Source: Candidatus Delongbacteria bacterium (lineage in GTDB: Bacteria; UBA4055). Taken from it: a DNA stretch of 14,305 nucleotides. The notes below the pieces were generated by a model that was given only the letters and a program-made list of their open reading frames with translations, did not search any database and was not told the origin of the DNA. Within the stretch, counting starts at the first letter, position 1. Every line of letters starts with the position of its first letter. The translations under genes and the position numbers were made by a program. Where the stretch lies: NCBI GenBank assembly GCA_022013635.1, contig JAKLPX010000267.1:1-14305 (forward strand), read 5' to 3'. Below, piece after piece: positions 1 to 8,322 of this stretch.

Positions 1-35
1 ATACTTTTTTAAATTATTTTTCATATAATTATATG

Positions 36-62
36 TTGCTAAAGATGTAAAAATATTATAAA
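36..62 (+). promoter_or_regulatory. Possible promoter of the hdr operon
   Basis: The 137 nt before hdrA are very AT-rich. TTGCTA at 36-41 could be a -35 element and TATAAA at 57-62 a -10 element. The 15-nt spacer is short for a sigma70 promoter. Read as a Bacteroidetes-type promoter, TTG (36-38) and TAAATTC (59-65) with about 20 nt between also fit loosely. No better candidate was seen closer to the gene. Confidence 0.25.
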
Positions 63-71
63 TTCATTCTC

Positions 72-91
72 CATGCTGTTCAGGCAGCATG
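72..91. promoter_or_regulatory. GC-rich hairpin in the hdrA leader
   Basis: CATGCTG (72-78) and CAGCATG (85-91) are perfect 7-nt complements around the 6-nt loop TTCAGG. This is the only GC-rich element in the AT-rich leader, 46 nt before the hdrA start. It could terminate an upstream gene outside the window, although only three T's follow nearby (95-97). It could also be a leader hairpin or a protein-binding palindrome. Function is unknown. Confidence 0.45.
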
Positions 92-137
92 AAGTTTAAA
101 TACATAAAAATCAAATTAAAATAGAACAGGTACTTAA

Positions 138-2522
138 ATGAGTAAAACCGGAGTATATCTTTGCCAATGCGGAGGCAATATATCCAACACTATTGATTTG
201 GATAAAGTATCGGCTTACATCAAAGAGAAATACGGCGAAGGCACGGAAGTAAAGATTTTTTCACACACATGTTCGGGCGCCGGCCAAAAGCTTATCAAGG
301 ATGACATTGAAAGTCTGGGTTTGGACAGGATCGTTGTTGCTGCATGTTCACCGCAGTTCCATGAAAAAACATTTAAAGCCGCAATGGAAAAAGGCGGACT
401 TAATGCGCATGTTCTTGAGATCGCCAATTTCAGGGAGCATATTTCCTGGACGCACAAGGACAATCCTGAAGCAGCCACGGAAAAAGCCAAGGACATTATA
501 AGTGCATCAATTGCCAAAGTAAAGCTTAATGAACCGCTGAATCCTAAGACTATGAAACTAGGAGACAGGGTACTTGTGATCGGCGGGGGAATTGCCGGAA
601 TACAAACTTCTCTTGACCTTGCAGATGCAGGGAAAAAAGTCACATTGGTAGAAAAACTTCCGACTATCGGCGGTAAAATGGCCGTTCTTACCAAAACTTT
701 TCCGACTGAAGATTGTTCGGCATGTATAATATCTCCAAAGATGTCCGATGTGCAGGATCATCCTAATATTAAACTATACACAAATTCTGAAATAGACAAT
801 ATTCAGGGTCACAGGCTTCATTTCAAGGCTACGATCAGAAAGAAACCCAGATATATCACAGATACAATTAATATGGATCAGTGTCTCTCCTGCGAAAAGT
901 GCGTTCAAGCTTGTCCGGTAACAACCAGAAATTACTGGGAGCAGGGAGTTATTGACAGAAAAGCCGTTTATATTCCGGCGGCGCTTGCAATTCCGTTCAG
1001 GTACATCGTTGATCCTGAAACCTGTCTCAACTTTAAGGGAGAGACTTGCACCAAATGTATTGATATATGTCCTCAAAAAGTTATAGACCTTACACAGAAA
1101 GAAGAAATAGTTGATGAAGTATTCGATACGATAGTCGTAGCAACTGGCTATGATATTTATAATGCCGCCGAGAAAACCGTTTTCGGTTACGGAAGGTATC
1201 AAAATGTCGTGTCGGGTCTTGAGATGGAAAGAATTGTTGACCACATTTCGGAAGAAGTACCGCCGAGAGATGTAGGGCACAGAGTAGCATTCATTCAATG
1301 CGTAGGATCACGCGACGAACAGATCGGAAGAGAATACTGCTCAAGAGTATGTTGCATGTATTCCGTCAAACTTGCTTCACTTTTAAAACAGGCTAAACCG
1401 GATACGGACATCTATATTTTCTATACTGATCTGAGGGCTTTCGGAAAAGGGTTCGAGGAGTATTATAAGAAAGCTCAAAAGATGGGTGTAAAATTCGTCA
1501 GAGGTAAACCGTCCCATTTCACAGAAAACACAGCCACAAAGCAAGTTACCGTTACGGTTGAGGATACGCTGACAAGACAGATTATCGAAAGCGATTTCGA
1601 CCTTGTAGTACTTGCAAACGGTATGGAATTAAGCAAATCAACTGACAAAATAGCAAACTATCTCAAACTCGCAAAGAGCGAGGACGGATTTTTAAAAGAA
1701 GCGCATCCGAAATATAAACCGGTCGACACTCTTATTGAAGGAGTATTTATCGCAGGTGCCGCACAGGGACCAAAAGACATTCCGGATACCGTAACTCAGG
1801 CAAGCGCTGCGGCTGCAAGGGTAATAGTGACACTTGCCCAGAAAGAATTCAAGATCGATCCGATACTCGCGTTCGTACATCAGGATATCTGCGACGGTTG
1901 CAAATCATGTATTTCAAAATGTCCGAAGAACGCGATCACAATGAACTCAGTCGGAAAGGCTGAAGTCGTTGAAGCGCTGTGTCTCGGCTGCGGGTCATGT
2001 CTGGAAAGCTGTCCGGTGGAAGCGTTAGATCTTCATGCCTATACAAACGAACAGGTTTACGCTCAGATAGATGTGATATTCAGGAACAGAAAAGAAAATG
2101 AAAAAAGAATACTTGTATTTGCCGATAATAACTGTACTTACAGAGTAGCAGACGCGCTCGGTGTCAGAAAAATGAAATACACGGCTGATGTCCGGATAAT
2201 CAGAATGCCTACCAGCGGAAGAGTAACATCGAAACTGATGCTTTACGCGTTCAAGAAAGGCGCGGACGCTATAATGGTCGGAGACTGCGAGAAAGAGAAT
2301 TTACGGGTGGAATGGACCAGCGTCACGGCTAAAAATAATATTAAGATCACGGAAGAAAAACTGAAAGGATCCGGAGTTAAAGGACAAAGAATATATTTCG
2401 AAGAATTCAATGCGGGTGCACTGGCCAAGTTCGTCAATAATGTTACTGCAATTGCGGAATCGTTAAAGACAGCCGATCCGATCAGCACCGAAATAAGGGA
2501 GAAATTATGCCTAAGAAAATAA
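138..2522 (+). CDS. hdrA: HdrA-type FAD/iron-sulfur subunit with C-terminal FlpD/MvhD-like domain
   Basis: This is the heterodisulfide reductase subunit A type flavoprotein, the bifurcating subunit of cytoplasmic HdrABC complexes. The N-terminal domain shows CQCGG (C9, C11) and CS-PQFHEKTF at 70-79. An FAD Rossmann motif GGGIAG lies at 149-154. An inserted ferredoxin domain carries C249-C252-C255-C259 and C296-C304-C307-C311. A second FAD-domain half has C387, C401, C405 and C406. A C-terminal two-cluster ferredoxin domain has C585-C588-C591-C595 and C615-C618-C621-C625. Residues about 655-775 resemble FlpD/MvhD, as in fused HdrA proteins, which explains the 794 aa length against roughly 650 aa for plain HdrA. 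In that tail only C666 and C717 remain of the usual cluster cysteines. The ATG has only a weak AGG (128-130) in front. The 3' end overlaps hdrC by 16 nt. Electron partners are inferred, not shown. Confidence 0.95.
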   Translation: MSKTGVYLCQCGGNISNTIDLDKVSAYIKEKYGEGTEVKIFSHTCSGAGQKLIKDDIESLGLDRIVVAACSPQFHEKTFKAAMEKGGLNAHVLEIANFREHISWTHKDNPEAATEKAKDIISASIAKVKLNEPLNPKTMKLGDRVLVIGGGIAGIQTSLDLADAGKKVTLVEKLPTIGGKMAVLTKTFPTEDCSACIISPKMSDVQDHPNIKLYTNSEIDNIQGHRLHFKATIRKKPRYITDTINMDQCLSCEKCVQACPVTTRNYWEQGVIDRKAVYIPAALAIPFRYIVDPETCLNFKGETCTKCIDICPQKVIDLTQKEEIVDEVFDTIVVATGYDIYNAAEKTVFGYGRYQNVVSGLEMERIVDHISEEVPPRDVGHRVAFIQCVGSRDEQIGREYCSRVCCMYSVKLASLLKQAKPDTDIYIFYTDLRAFGKGFEEYYKKAQKMGVKFVRGKPSHFTENTATKQVTVTVEDTLTRQIIESDFDLVVLANGMELSKSTDKIANYLKLAKSEDGFLKEAHPKYKPVDTLIEGVFIAGAAQGPKDIPDTVTQASAAAARVIVTLAQKEFKIDPILAFVHQDICDGCKSCISKCPKNAITMNSVGKAEVVEALCLGCGSCLESCPVEALDLHAYTNEQVYAQIDVIFRNRKENEKRILVFADNNCTYRVADALGVRKMKYTADVRIIRMPTSGRVTSKLMLYAFKKGADAIMVGDCEKENLRVEWTSVTAKNNIKITEEKLKGSGVKGQRIYFEEFNAGALAKFVNNVTAIAESLKTADPISTEIREKLCLRK

Positions 2523-2911
2523 CATTGAACGATAAAGGTATCGAATTTTTAAAGAAAATACAGGAACTCAGCGGAGAAACGATCACTCTGTGCGATCAGT
2601 GCGGAACCTGCTCCGGAGGATGTCCTTTTGTAGAGGACATGGATATCACTCCGTCACAGATCATGAGAAAAACAATGCTCGGTCAAACTGATGTTATGGA
2701 TTCAAAAACTATGTGGATCTGCGCTTCATGCTATACCTGTACCGTAAGGTGTCCGAGAATGCTTGATGTTTCAAAGGTATCGGAAGCTCTCAGGCAGGTA
2801 AAATTAAGACAGGCGATAGACAAAATAAATATTGATGACATAACACCTGAAGATGCCAATGAACTTCCTTCCATCGCAGTCGTATCCGCTTTCAGAAAAT
2901 TCACCGGATAA
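2507..2911 (+). CDS. hdrC: HdrC-type iron-sulfur subunit
   Basis: This small 134 aa protein has two ferredoxin-type 4Fe-4S motifs, C29-C32-C35-C39 and C72-C75-C78-C82, the signature of heterodisulfide reductase subunit C. In HdrABC complexes HdrC wires electrons between the HdrA flavin and the HdrB active site. The length is slightly short for the family but both motifs are complete. AAGGGAG at 2495-2501 stands 5 nt before the ATG, inside the end of hdrA, and the 16-nt overlap implies translational coupling and roughly equal expression. There is no signal peptide or membrane segment, so it should be cytoplasmic. Confidence 0.93.
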   Translation: MPKKITLNDKGIEFLKKIQELSGETITLCDQCGTCSGGCPFVEDMDITPSQIMRKTMLGQTDVMDSKTMWICASCYTCTVRCPRMLDVSKVSEALRQVKLRQAIDKINIDDITPEDANELPSIAVVSAFRKFTG

Positions 2912-2965
2912 TGCCGGAAATAATTTAAGTAACAAAAATTGAAATAAATTTCAGGACATTATAAA

Positions 2966-3868
2966 ATGAAAGAAAATATAAAGATCCCTTATTTTCCGGG
3001 ATGTACCCTTAAAACAAAAGCAAAAAATTTCGAGGTTTCCGCAATTGAAGCGAGTAAAATGATCGGTATTGAACTTACTGAAATACCGAAATGGAACTGC
3101 TGCGGTGTAGTTTCTTCGCTATCCACAGACGATCTGATGAAACATATAGCCCCTGTCAGAAATCTTATCAGGGTTCAGGAAATGAACGATTCAGGCCAAG
3201 CGAACGGCAATAGGCTTTTAACGCTGTGTTCAATGTGCTTCAATTCTATGAAGAGGACAAATCAGAGGGTAAAGAACAAACCTGAAGATATGAAATCCAT
3301 CAATGACTTCATGTATCTGGAAAAAGATTATCTTGGCGGAGTTGAAGTAATTCACTATTTTGAGTTACTTGACGAAGAAATTCTCGGCAGGATAAAAGAA
3401 AAATCCGTTAAATCTCTAAAGGATCTTAAGATAGCACCGTATTATGGCTGTATGCTTTTAAGACCCAAAGACATCGGAATTGATAATCCGGAAGAACCTT
3501 CCGTAATGGAAAATCTGATATCGTCATTAGGCGGAAAACCCGTAAAATGGGATGCCAAAAGCAGATGCTGCGGGAGTTATCACACAGTAAATAATAAAGA
3601 TATTGTCATAAATCTGGCTAAAGGAATTATCGAAAATGCAAGAAAATCCGGAGCGGACACAATAATTACTTCATGTCCGTTGTGCGCATTCAATCTTGAT
3701 AACAGACAGAAAGAGATAATTAAAAAAGATCACGGTTTCAGAACAATGCCTGTATTCTATTTTTCACAATTAATGGCAGTGGCATTCGGGCTTAAAGAAG
3801 AATTTATCGGATTAGATGGAAATTATATTGATCCTAAACCTCTGCTGAAAGAAAAAAAATTAATATAA
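2966..3868 (+). CDS. hdrB: HdrB-type subunit with two CCG (cysteine-rich) domains
   Basis: This 300 aa protein is the catalytic-type subunit of heterodisulfide reductase. Two CCG domains are visible: C13, C45-C46, C88-C91, then C162, C201-C202, C237-C240. In methanogen HdrB these bind two noncubane 4Fe-4S clusters that cleave the CoM-S-S-CoB disulfide. All expected cysteines are present, although the C46-C88 gap (41 residues) is a little longer than the textbook spacing. Bacteria lack that disulfide, so the real substrate is unknown. It may be a different disulfide, or HdrB may hand electrons to the fumarate reductase-like subunits encoded next. The gene follows hdrC after 54 nt, with AGGA at 2953-2956 as a modest ribosome binding site. 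The gap also holds a weak AT inverted repeat (TGAAAT/ATTTCA). Confidence 0.93.
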   Translation: MKENIKIPYFPGCTLKTKAKNFEVSAIEASKMIGIELTEIPKWNCCGVVSSLSTDDLMKHIAPVRNLIRVQEMNDSGQANGNRLLTLCSMCFNSMKRTNQRVKNKPEDMKSINDFMYLEKDYLGGVEVIHYFELLDEEILGRIKEKSVKSLKDLKIAPYYGCMLLRPKDIGIDNPEEPSVMENLISSLGGKPVKWDAKSRCCGSYHTVNNKDIVINLAKGIIENARKSGADTIITSCPLCAFNLDNRQKEIIKKDHGFRTMPVFYFSQLMAVAFGLKEEFIGLDGNYIDPKPLLKEKKLI

Positions 3869-3882
3869 TAACGGGAGTAATT

Positions 3883-4569
3883 ATGTCGGATACTCAAAAA
3901 ATGGTAAAGGTATATGTTATGGGCGAAGCGTACATGGTCCCGGAAGGCTCAACCATAGTCGGAGCATTTGAATACGCGGGATTTCAACTGAAAAGAGGCG
4001 TAGGGTGTCGAGAAGGATTTTGTGGTGCTTGCGCAACAGTTTACAGAGAAAAAGGTGACTACAAATTAAAAGGTGGTCTAGGCTGCCAAACAGTGGTTAC
4101 AGACGAAATGTATATAGCTCAGATACCTTTTGTTCCCGCTGACAAACCTATCTATGATATGGATGAGATCACACCTGATGCAGGTACATTCATGAACTTG
4201 TATCCGAGCGTGTTTAGATGCGTTTCTTGTAATACTTGTACTAAAGCATGTCCTCAGGACATTCAAGTAATGGATTACATCCAGGCAATAATCAAAGGTG
4301 ATATTGCTGAAGCGGCGAACCTGTCCTTTGACTGTATAAGATGCGGTCTGTGTGCGCTTCGTTGTCCCGCTGAGATTGTTCAGTTCAATGCGGCAATTCT
4401 GGCTCAAAGACTCTACGGAAAATATATTGCTCCGAAAAGCCCTGAACTTGAAGTAAGAGCAAATGAGATCATAGAAGGCAAATATGTCAAAGAACTTGAA
4501 GAACTTGCCACAATGGAAAAGCAAAAACTGGTGGATAAATACTATAACCGTGAAATAAAAATATCTTAG
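3883..4569 (+). CDS. Succinate dehydrogenase/fumarate reductase iron-sulfur subunit, HdrC-like variant
   Basis: The N-terminal half is a plant-type 2Fe-2S ferredoxin domain (C42, C47, C50, C68), as in SdhB/FrdB/TfrB. The C-terminal half holds C113-C116-C119-C123 and C151-C154-C157-C161, both CxxCxxCxxxCP. Canonical SdhB/FrdB instead has a split second motif giving one 4Fe-4S and one 3Fe-4S cluster. The motifs here predict two 4Fe-4S clusters, as in HdrC and thiol:fumarate reductase-like proteins. At 228 aa it has no CCG domain, unlike full TfrB. It should carry electrons between the FAD subunit encoded next and a soluble partner, plausibly HdrABC just upstream. The ATG follows GGGAG at 3873-3877. 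Its TAG stop overlaps the ribosome binding site of the next gene. Confidence 0.85.
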   Translation: MSDTQKMVKVYVMGEAYMVPEGSTIVGAFEYAGFQLKRGVGCREGFCGACATVYREKGDYKLKGGLGCQTVVTDEMYIAQIPFVPADKPIYDMDEITPDAGTFMNLYPSVFRCVSCNTCTKACPQDIQVMDYIQAIIKGDIAEAANLSFDCIRCGLCALRCPAEIVQFNAAILAQRLYGKYIAPKSPELEVRANEIIEGKYVKELEELATMEKQKLVDKYYNREIKIS

Positions 4570-4578
4570 GGAGATATC

Positions 4579-6249
4579 ATGTATCCAGAATATATGCAGG
4601 AATCTATAAAAAAAGTTGAAGCTACGAGACCGGATAGATTAGAACTTGCTAGAAAACTCGGCAAGATGATCTACCCCGGAATGAACAAGCAGGAAAGGGA
4701 AGAGGTATTAAATGAAAATCATCCTGATTATAAAGCCGAAGCCAGGACAAAAGTTAGGATCGGGCCTGATAAAGGTATGGTCATGACAACTGAAATTGCA
4801 GAAATGTTAGAGAGATATTCAAGAATTGATATAAAGAATTTTGATCTGTCAAAAGCGGATATTAAAACAGATGTGCTTGTAATCGGAGCAGGATCAGCTG
4901 GAATGTCAGCTGCTATAGTTGCTTCAGAACAGGGATCTGAAGTTCTTCTCGCAACAAAACTGCGTCTCGGAGATTCGAACTCAATGATGGCTCAGGGAGG
5001 TATCCAGGCAGCAGATCAGGCAGATGATTCACCGATAATTCACTATCTTGATGTAATGGGCGGCGGACATTTCGACAACAAACCCGACCTTGTAAAAGCA
5101 CTTGTTAACGATGCGCCTTTATCCATTAAATGGCTTGAAGATATGGGTGTTATGTTCGATAAAAAAGAATCCGGACAGATGGTTGTACAACCGGGCGGCG
5201 GAACAAGCCGGAACAGAATGCATTCGGCAAGAGATTATACCGGAGCGGCGATTTGTAAGGTCATAAGAGATGAGGTTTATAACAGAGCCGATAAAATAAA
5301 ATATATTGAATATACAGCTATTGTCGAATTGTTGCTTAACGATAAGAAAGAGGTTTCGGGTGCAGTAATGTATCATTTGGAAAACAAACAATTTTCGATT
5401 GTTAAAGCGAAGTCTGTTATTATTTCAACAGGTGGTTTCGGAAGATTACATATAAGAGGATTCGAAACAAGCAATCACTACGGCGCAACGGCTGATGGTA
5501 TTGCTTTTGCGTACAGGGCAGGTGCACACTTGTTGTACATGGACTCAGTGCAATATCACCCGACAGGAGCAGTTTATCCCGAGCAGATCGTGGGATTCTT
5601 ATGTACTGAAAAAATAAGAGCAATAGGTGCTCAACCTGTTAATAAAGATGGTGAACTTTTCGTTTACCCCTTAGAACCGCGTGATGTTGAAGCTTCTGCT
5701 TTCATTCGTGAATGTAATAATGGAAAAGGGATCTCTACTCCATCAGGAATCAAGGGAATTTGGCTCGACACACCTTTGATCGACCAGATAAACGGTGAAG
5801 GAACGATCGAAAAAGAACTTCCTGCAATGTTAAGGCAGTATCAAAGGTTCGGTATTGATATAAGAGAAGTACCGATGTTGGTTTATCCTACGCTTCATTA
5901 TCAAAACGGCGGGATTGATATCAATGACAGATGTGAAACGAATGTTCCGGGTCTTTATGTGGCAGGAGAGGCTACAGGCGGTGTTCACGGAAGGAACAGA
6001 CTTATGGGTAATTCTCAACTTGATATAATAGTATTCGGAAAAAGAGCCGGACAGTATGCATCAGAAAGAGCAAAAACGATAGAAGATGCAGGAAATTTAT
6101 CATTAGATCATGTATTAGCTTATAATAAGGAAGTTGAGGCTTTAGGAATAGAAAGAAGTAAAGTTTCTCCTATAATATTACCGGACTATATACCTGATCA
6201 TGTAAAAGCTAAACAACTGATCCAGGAGTATAACGGAACACTTATTTAA
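4579..6249 (+). CDS. Succinate dehydrogenase/fumarate reductase flavoprotein subunit (SdhA/FrdA family)
   Basis: This FAD enzyme interconverts succinate and fumarate. An FAD Rossmann motif GAGSAG is at 103-108, after an unusual leader of about 95 residues. MAQGGI (137-142) is the flavin-contact motif. Active-site elements of the family are visible: HPTG (327-330), TEKIR (343-347), EPRD with the likely catalytic R368, H440 in LHYQNGG, and GRNRLMGNS (471-479) with R474. The position of the FAD-bonding His of SdhA/FrdA (SHT before the AQGG motif) is Asn134 (SNS), so FAD is probably noncovalent, as in L-aspartate oxidase and soluble fumarate reductases. Only about 75 residues follow GNS, so the usual long C-terminal domain is mostly missing. 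AGGGAG at 4568-4573 precedes the ATG. No SdhC/D anchor follows. Reaction direction is not settled. Confidence 0.88.
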   Translation: MYPEYMQESIKKVEATRPDRLELARKLGKMIYPGMNKQEREEVLNENHPDYKAEARTKVRIGPDKGMVMTTEIAEMLERYSRIDIKNFDLSKADIKTDVLVIGAGSAGMSAAIVASEQGSEVLLATKLRLGDSNSMMAQGGIQAADQADDSPIIHYLDVMGGGHFDNKPDLVKALVNDAPLSIKWLEDMGVMFDKKESGQMVVQPGGGTSRNRMHSARDYTGAAICKVIRDEVYNRADKIKYIEYTAIVELLLNDKKEVSGAVMYHLENKQFSIVKAKSVIISTGGFGRLHIRGFETSNHYGATADGIAFAYRAGAHLLYMDSVQYHPTGAVYPEQIVGFLCTEKIRAIGAQPVNKDGELFVYPLEPRDVEASAFIRECNNGKGISTPSGIKGIWLDTPLIDQINGEGTIEKELPAMLRQYQRFGIDIREVPMLVYPTLHYQNGGIDINDRCETNVPGLYVAGEATGGVHGRNRLMGNSQLDIIVFGKRAGQYASERAKTIEDAGNLSLDHVLAYNKEVEALGIERSKVSPIILPDYIPDHVKAKQLIQEYNGTLI

Positions 6250-6261
6250 AACGGATAAAAT

Positions 6262-7431
6262 ATGAAAATTCATGAATATCAGGCGAAGGAATTATTTGCT
6301 ATGTATGACATTCCGATCCCAAAAGGTAAGATGATACATAATCCGGAAGATGCGATGGAGGCTGCTAGAGAGATCGGTGGCGGGGTATGGGCAGTAAAAG
6401 CTCAGATCCATGCAGGCGGAAGAGGAAAGGGCGGGGGAGTAAAACTCGCAAGGTCATTGACAGAAGTGAGCGACCACGCAAAAAGCATTCTCGGCATGAA
6501 TCTTGTGACTGCTCAGACAGGACATGAAGGGCAATTTGTAAGAAAGGTATATATTGAAGGCGGAGTTGATATAGCCAAGGAATTTTATCTTGGTATGGTT
6601 CTCGACAGAGCTTCAGAATTGCCGGTGATGATGGTTTCCACCGAAGGCGGAATGGAGATCGAGAAGGTAGCCGAAGAAACTCCCGGGAAGATCATAAAAG
6701 TTTATATTGATCCTTTATACGGTTTACAGGCATTTCAGATCATGGAGATGGGATTTAAGATCGGACTTCATAAAAATCAGTTGAAAGAATTCTATTTCTT
6801 TGCTAAGAAATTATATGAACTTTATATAGATCTCGATGCAAGCATAGTTGAGATCAATCCGCTTGTTCTTACGAATGACGATAAATTTCTGGCTCTTGAC
6901 GCAAAAATAGCTTTTGACGACAATGCGCTTTACAGGCATGATGATATTGTAGGGATGAGGGATTTTTCAGAGGAAGAACCCGCTGAAATGGAAGCCGGAA
7001 AATACGGATTGAACTATGTAAAATTAGACGGGAATGTCGGATGCATGGTAAATGGTGCAGGACTGGCAATGTCAACCATGGATATTATCAAACATGAGGG
7101 TGGAAATCCGGCTAATTTTCTGGATGTCGGAGGCGGAGCCAGCGCAAGCACTGTAGCTAAAGGATTTGAGATCATATTAAAAGATCAGAATGTTAAAGCG
7201 ATCTTTGTAAATATATTCGGAGGTATTGTCCGCTGCGACAGAATTGCTAATGGTATTTTAGAAGCAATAAAATTAACTAAAGTTACTGTTCCAATTATTG
7301 TCAGGCTTGATGGTACAAATTCAGAAGAAGCTTCAGAAATATTAAGGAATGCCAATATCGAAAATATTATTCCGGCTAAAGACCTTGCTGACGGCGCAAA
7401 ATTAGCTGTCAAAGCCGCGGAGGGAAAATAA
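6262..7431 (+). CDS. sucC: Succinyl-CoA synthetase (ADP/GDP-forming) beta subunit
   Basis: This is the ATP-grasp subunit of succinate-CoA ligase, which converts succinyl-CoA, Pi and ADP or GDP to succinate, CoA and ATP or GTP. The start [20 protein letters not shown] (50-60), EINP (197-200, metal/nucleotide site), NGAG (264-267) and [10 protein letters not shown] (317-326) are all family hallmarks. The 389 aa length is normal. The gene lies 12 nt after the flavoprotein with only a weak GGA before the ATG, so it probably depends on translation from upstream. In this operon it supplies or consumes the succinate used by the neighbouring oxidoreductase and is the substrate-level phosphorylation step. 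Nucleotide preference cannot be read from the sequence. Confidence 0.96.
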   Translation: MKIHEYQAKELFAMYDIPIPKGKMIHNPEDAMEAAREIGGGVWAVKAQIHAGGRGKGGGVKLARSLTEVSDHAKSILGMNLVTAQTGHEGQFVRKVYIEGGVDIAKEFYLGMVLDRASELPVMMVSTEGGMEIEKVAEETPGKIIKVYIDPLYGLQAFQIMEMGFKIGLHKNQLKEFYFFAKKLYELYIDLDASIVEINPLVLTNDDKFLALDAKIAFDDNALYRHDDIVGMRDFSEEEPAEMEAGKYGLNYVKLDGNVGCMVNGAGLAMSTMDIIKHEGGNPANFLDVGGGASASTVAKGFEIILKDQNVKAIFVNIFGGIVRCDRIANGILEAIKLTKVTVPIIVRLDGTNSEEASEILRNANIENIIPAKDLADGAKLAVKAAEGK

Positions 7432-7432
7432 T

Positions 7433-8308
7433 ATGAGCATCTTCGTAAATAAAGATTCAAAAGTGATAATTCAGGGCTTTACCGGCAAGGAAGGCACTTT
7501 TCATGCTCAGCAATGTATTGAATACGGCACAAATGTCGTGGGTGGCATCACTCCCGGAAAAGGCGGACAGAATCATCTGGATAAGGATGTTTACAATACA
7601 GTTAAAGAAGCTGTAGAGCAAACAGGTGCTGATGTGTCTCTGATTTTTGTTCCGCCGGCTTATGGAGCAGACGCAATAATGGAAGCCGCCGCAGCCGGAA
7701 TTAAAATTATTGTATGTATAACCGAAGGTATTCCCGTAAAAGATATAATGATAGCAAAAAAGTTTGTAATTAAAAACGGCTCAATATTGATCGGTCCAAA
7801 TTGTCCGGGAATTATCACTCCTGAAGAAACCAAGATCGGTATCATGCCGGGATTTATATTTAAAAAAGGCAGTATAGGCTTAATCTCTAAATCAGGTACA
7901 TTGACTTATGAAGCAGCTAATCAAATCGTAAAAGCAGGTTTGGGAATTTCTACTGCGATCGGTATAGGCGGAGATCCGATAATCGGTACTTCGTTCATTG
8001 ATGCCTTAGAACAATTTGAGAAAGATGATGAAACAAAAGCTGTGGTAATGATCGGTGAGATCGGCGGCGACTTGGAAATACAGGCTGCAAAATATATAAA
8101 AGAGCATTTTTCTAAACCTGTCGTAGCATTTATCGCAGGGCAGACTGCACCAAAGGGAAAAAGAATGGGTCACGCCGGAGCTATCATAGCCGGAAGCAAA
8201 GGTACAGCTTCTGAGAAAATGGATGCATTAAAAGCTGCGGGAGTTTCAGTTGCGGACAGCCCGGCTGTTATAGGCGAAACAATAAAGAATATAATGGATA
8301 AATTATAA
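7433..8308 (+). CDS. sucD: Succinyl-CoA synthetase alpha subunit
   Basis: This is the CoA-binding subunit that carries the phosphohistidine intermediate. [10 protein letters not shown] (15-24) starts the CoA-binding Rossmann domain, GPNCPGI (121-127) follows, and the phosphorylated histidine is H247 in [16 protein letters not shown]. The 291 aa length is normal. Only one nucleotide separates the sucC stop from this ATG, and GGAGGG at 7419-7424 inside the end of sucC is the ribosome binding site, so the two subunits are tightly coupled. The protein pairs with SucC as a heterodimer or heterotetramer in the cytoplasm. Confidence 0.97.
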   Translation: MSIFVNKDSKVIIQGFTGKEGTFHAQQCIEYGTNVVGGITPGKGGQNHLDKDVYNTVKEAVEQTGADVSLIFVPPAYGADAIMEAAAAGIKIIVCITEGIPVKDIMIAKKFVIKNGSILIGPNCPGIITPEETKIGIMPGFIFKKGSIGLISKSGTLTYEAANQIVKAGLGISTAIGIGGDPIIGTSFIDALEQFEKDDETKAVVMIGEIGGDLEIQAAKYIKEHFSKPVVAFIAGQTAPKGKRMGHAGAIIAGSKGTASEKMDALKAAGVSVADSPAVIGETIKNIMDKL

Positions 8309-8322
8309 TATACGGAGTAATT

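Noticed and set aside
774-1298. 174-codon - strand open frame opposite hdrA
   Set aside because: It is a shadow of a well-supported iron-sulfur flavoprotein gene, with no ribosome binding site and no family resemblance. The same holds for the other antisense frames under the metabolic genes (for example 4078-4524 and 9891-10220).
2930-2956. Terminator between hdrC and hdrB
   Set aside because: The only inverted repeat (TGAAAT/ATTTCA) is short, AT-only in effect and has a loop too small for a stable stem.
138-3868. True methanogen heterodisulfide reductase acting on CoM-S-S-CoB
   Set aside because: The genes around it are bacterial central-metabolism genes with no coenzyme M or B synthesis or methanogenesis genes. 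HdrABC-type proteins are common in bacteria with other partners.
4579-6249. L-aspartate oxidase (NadB)
   Set aside because: NadB also has noncovalent FAD and a similar fold, but the partner iron-sulfur subunit next door, the long N-terminal leader and the fumarase and succinyl-CoA synthetase neighbours fit a succinate/fumarate enzyme better.
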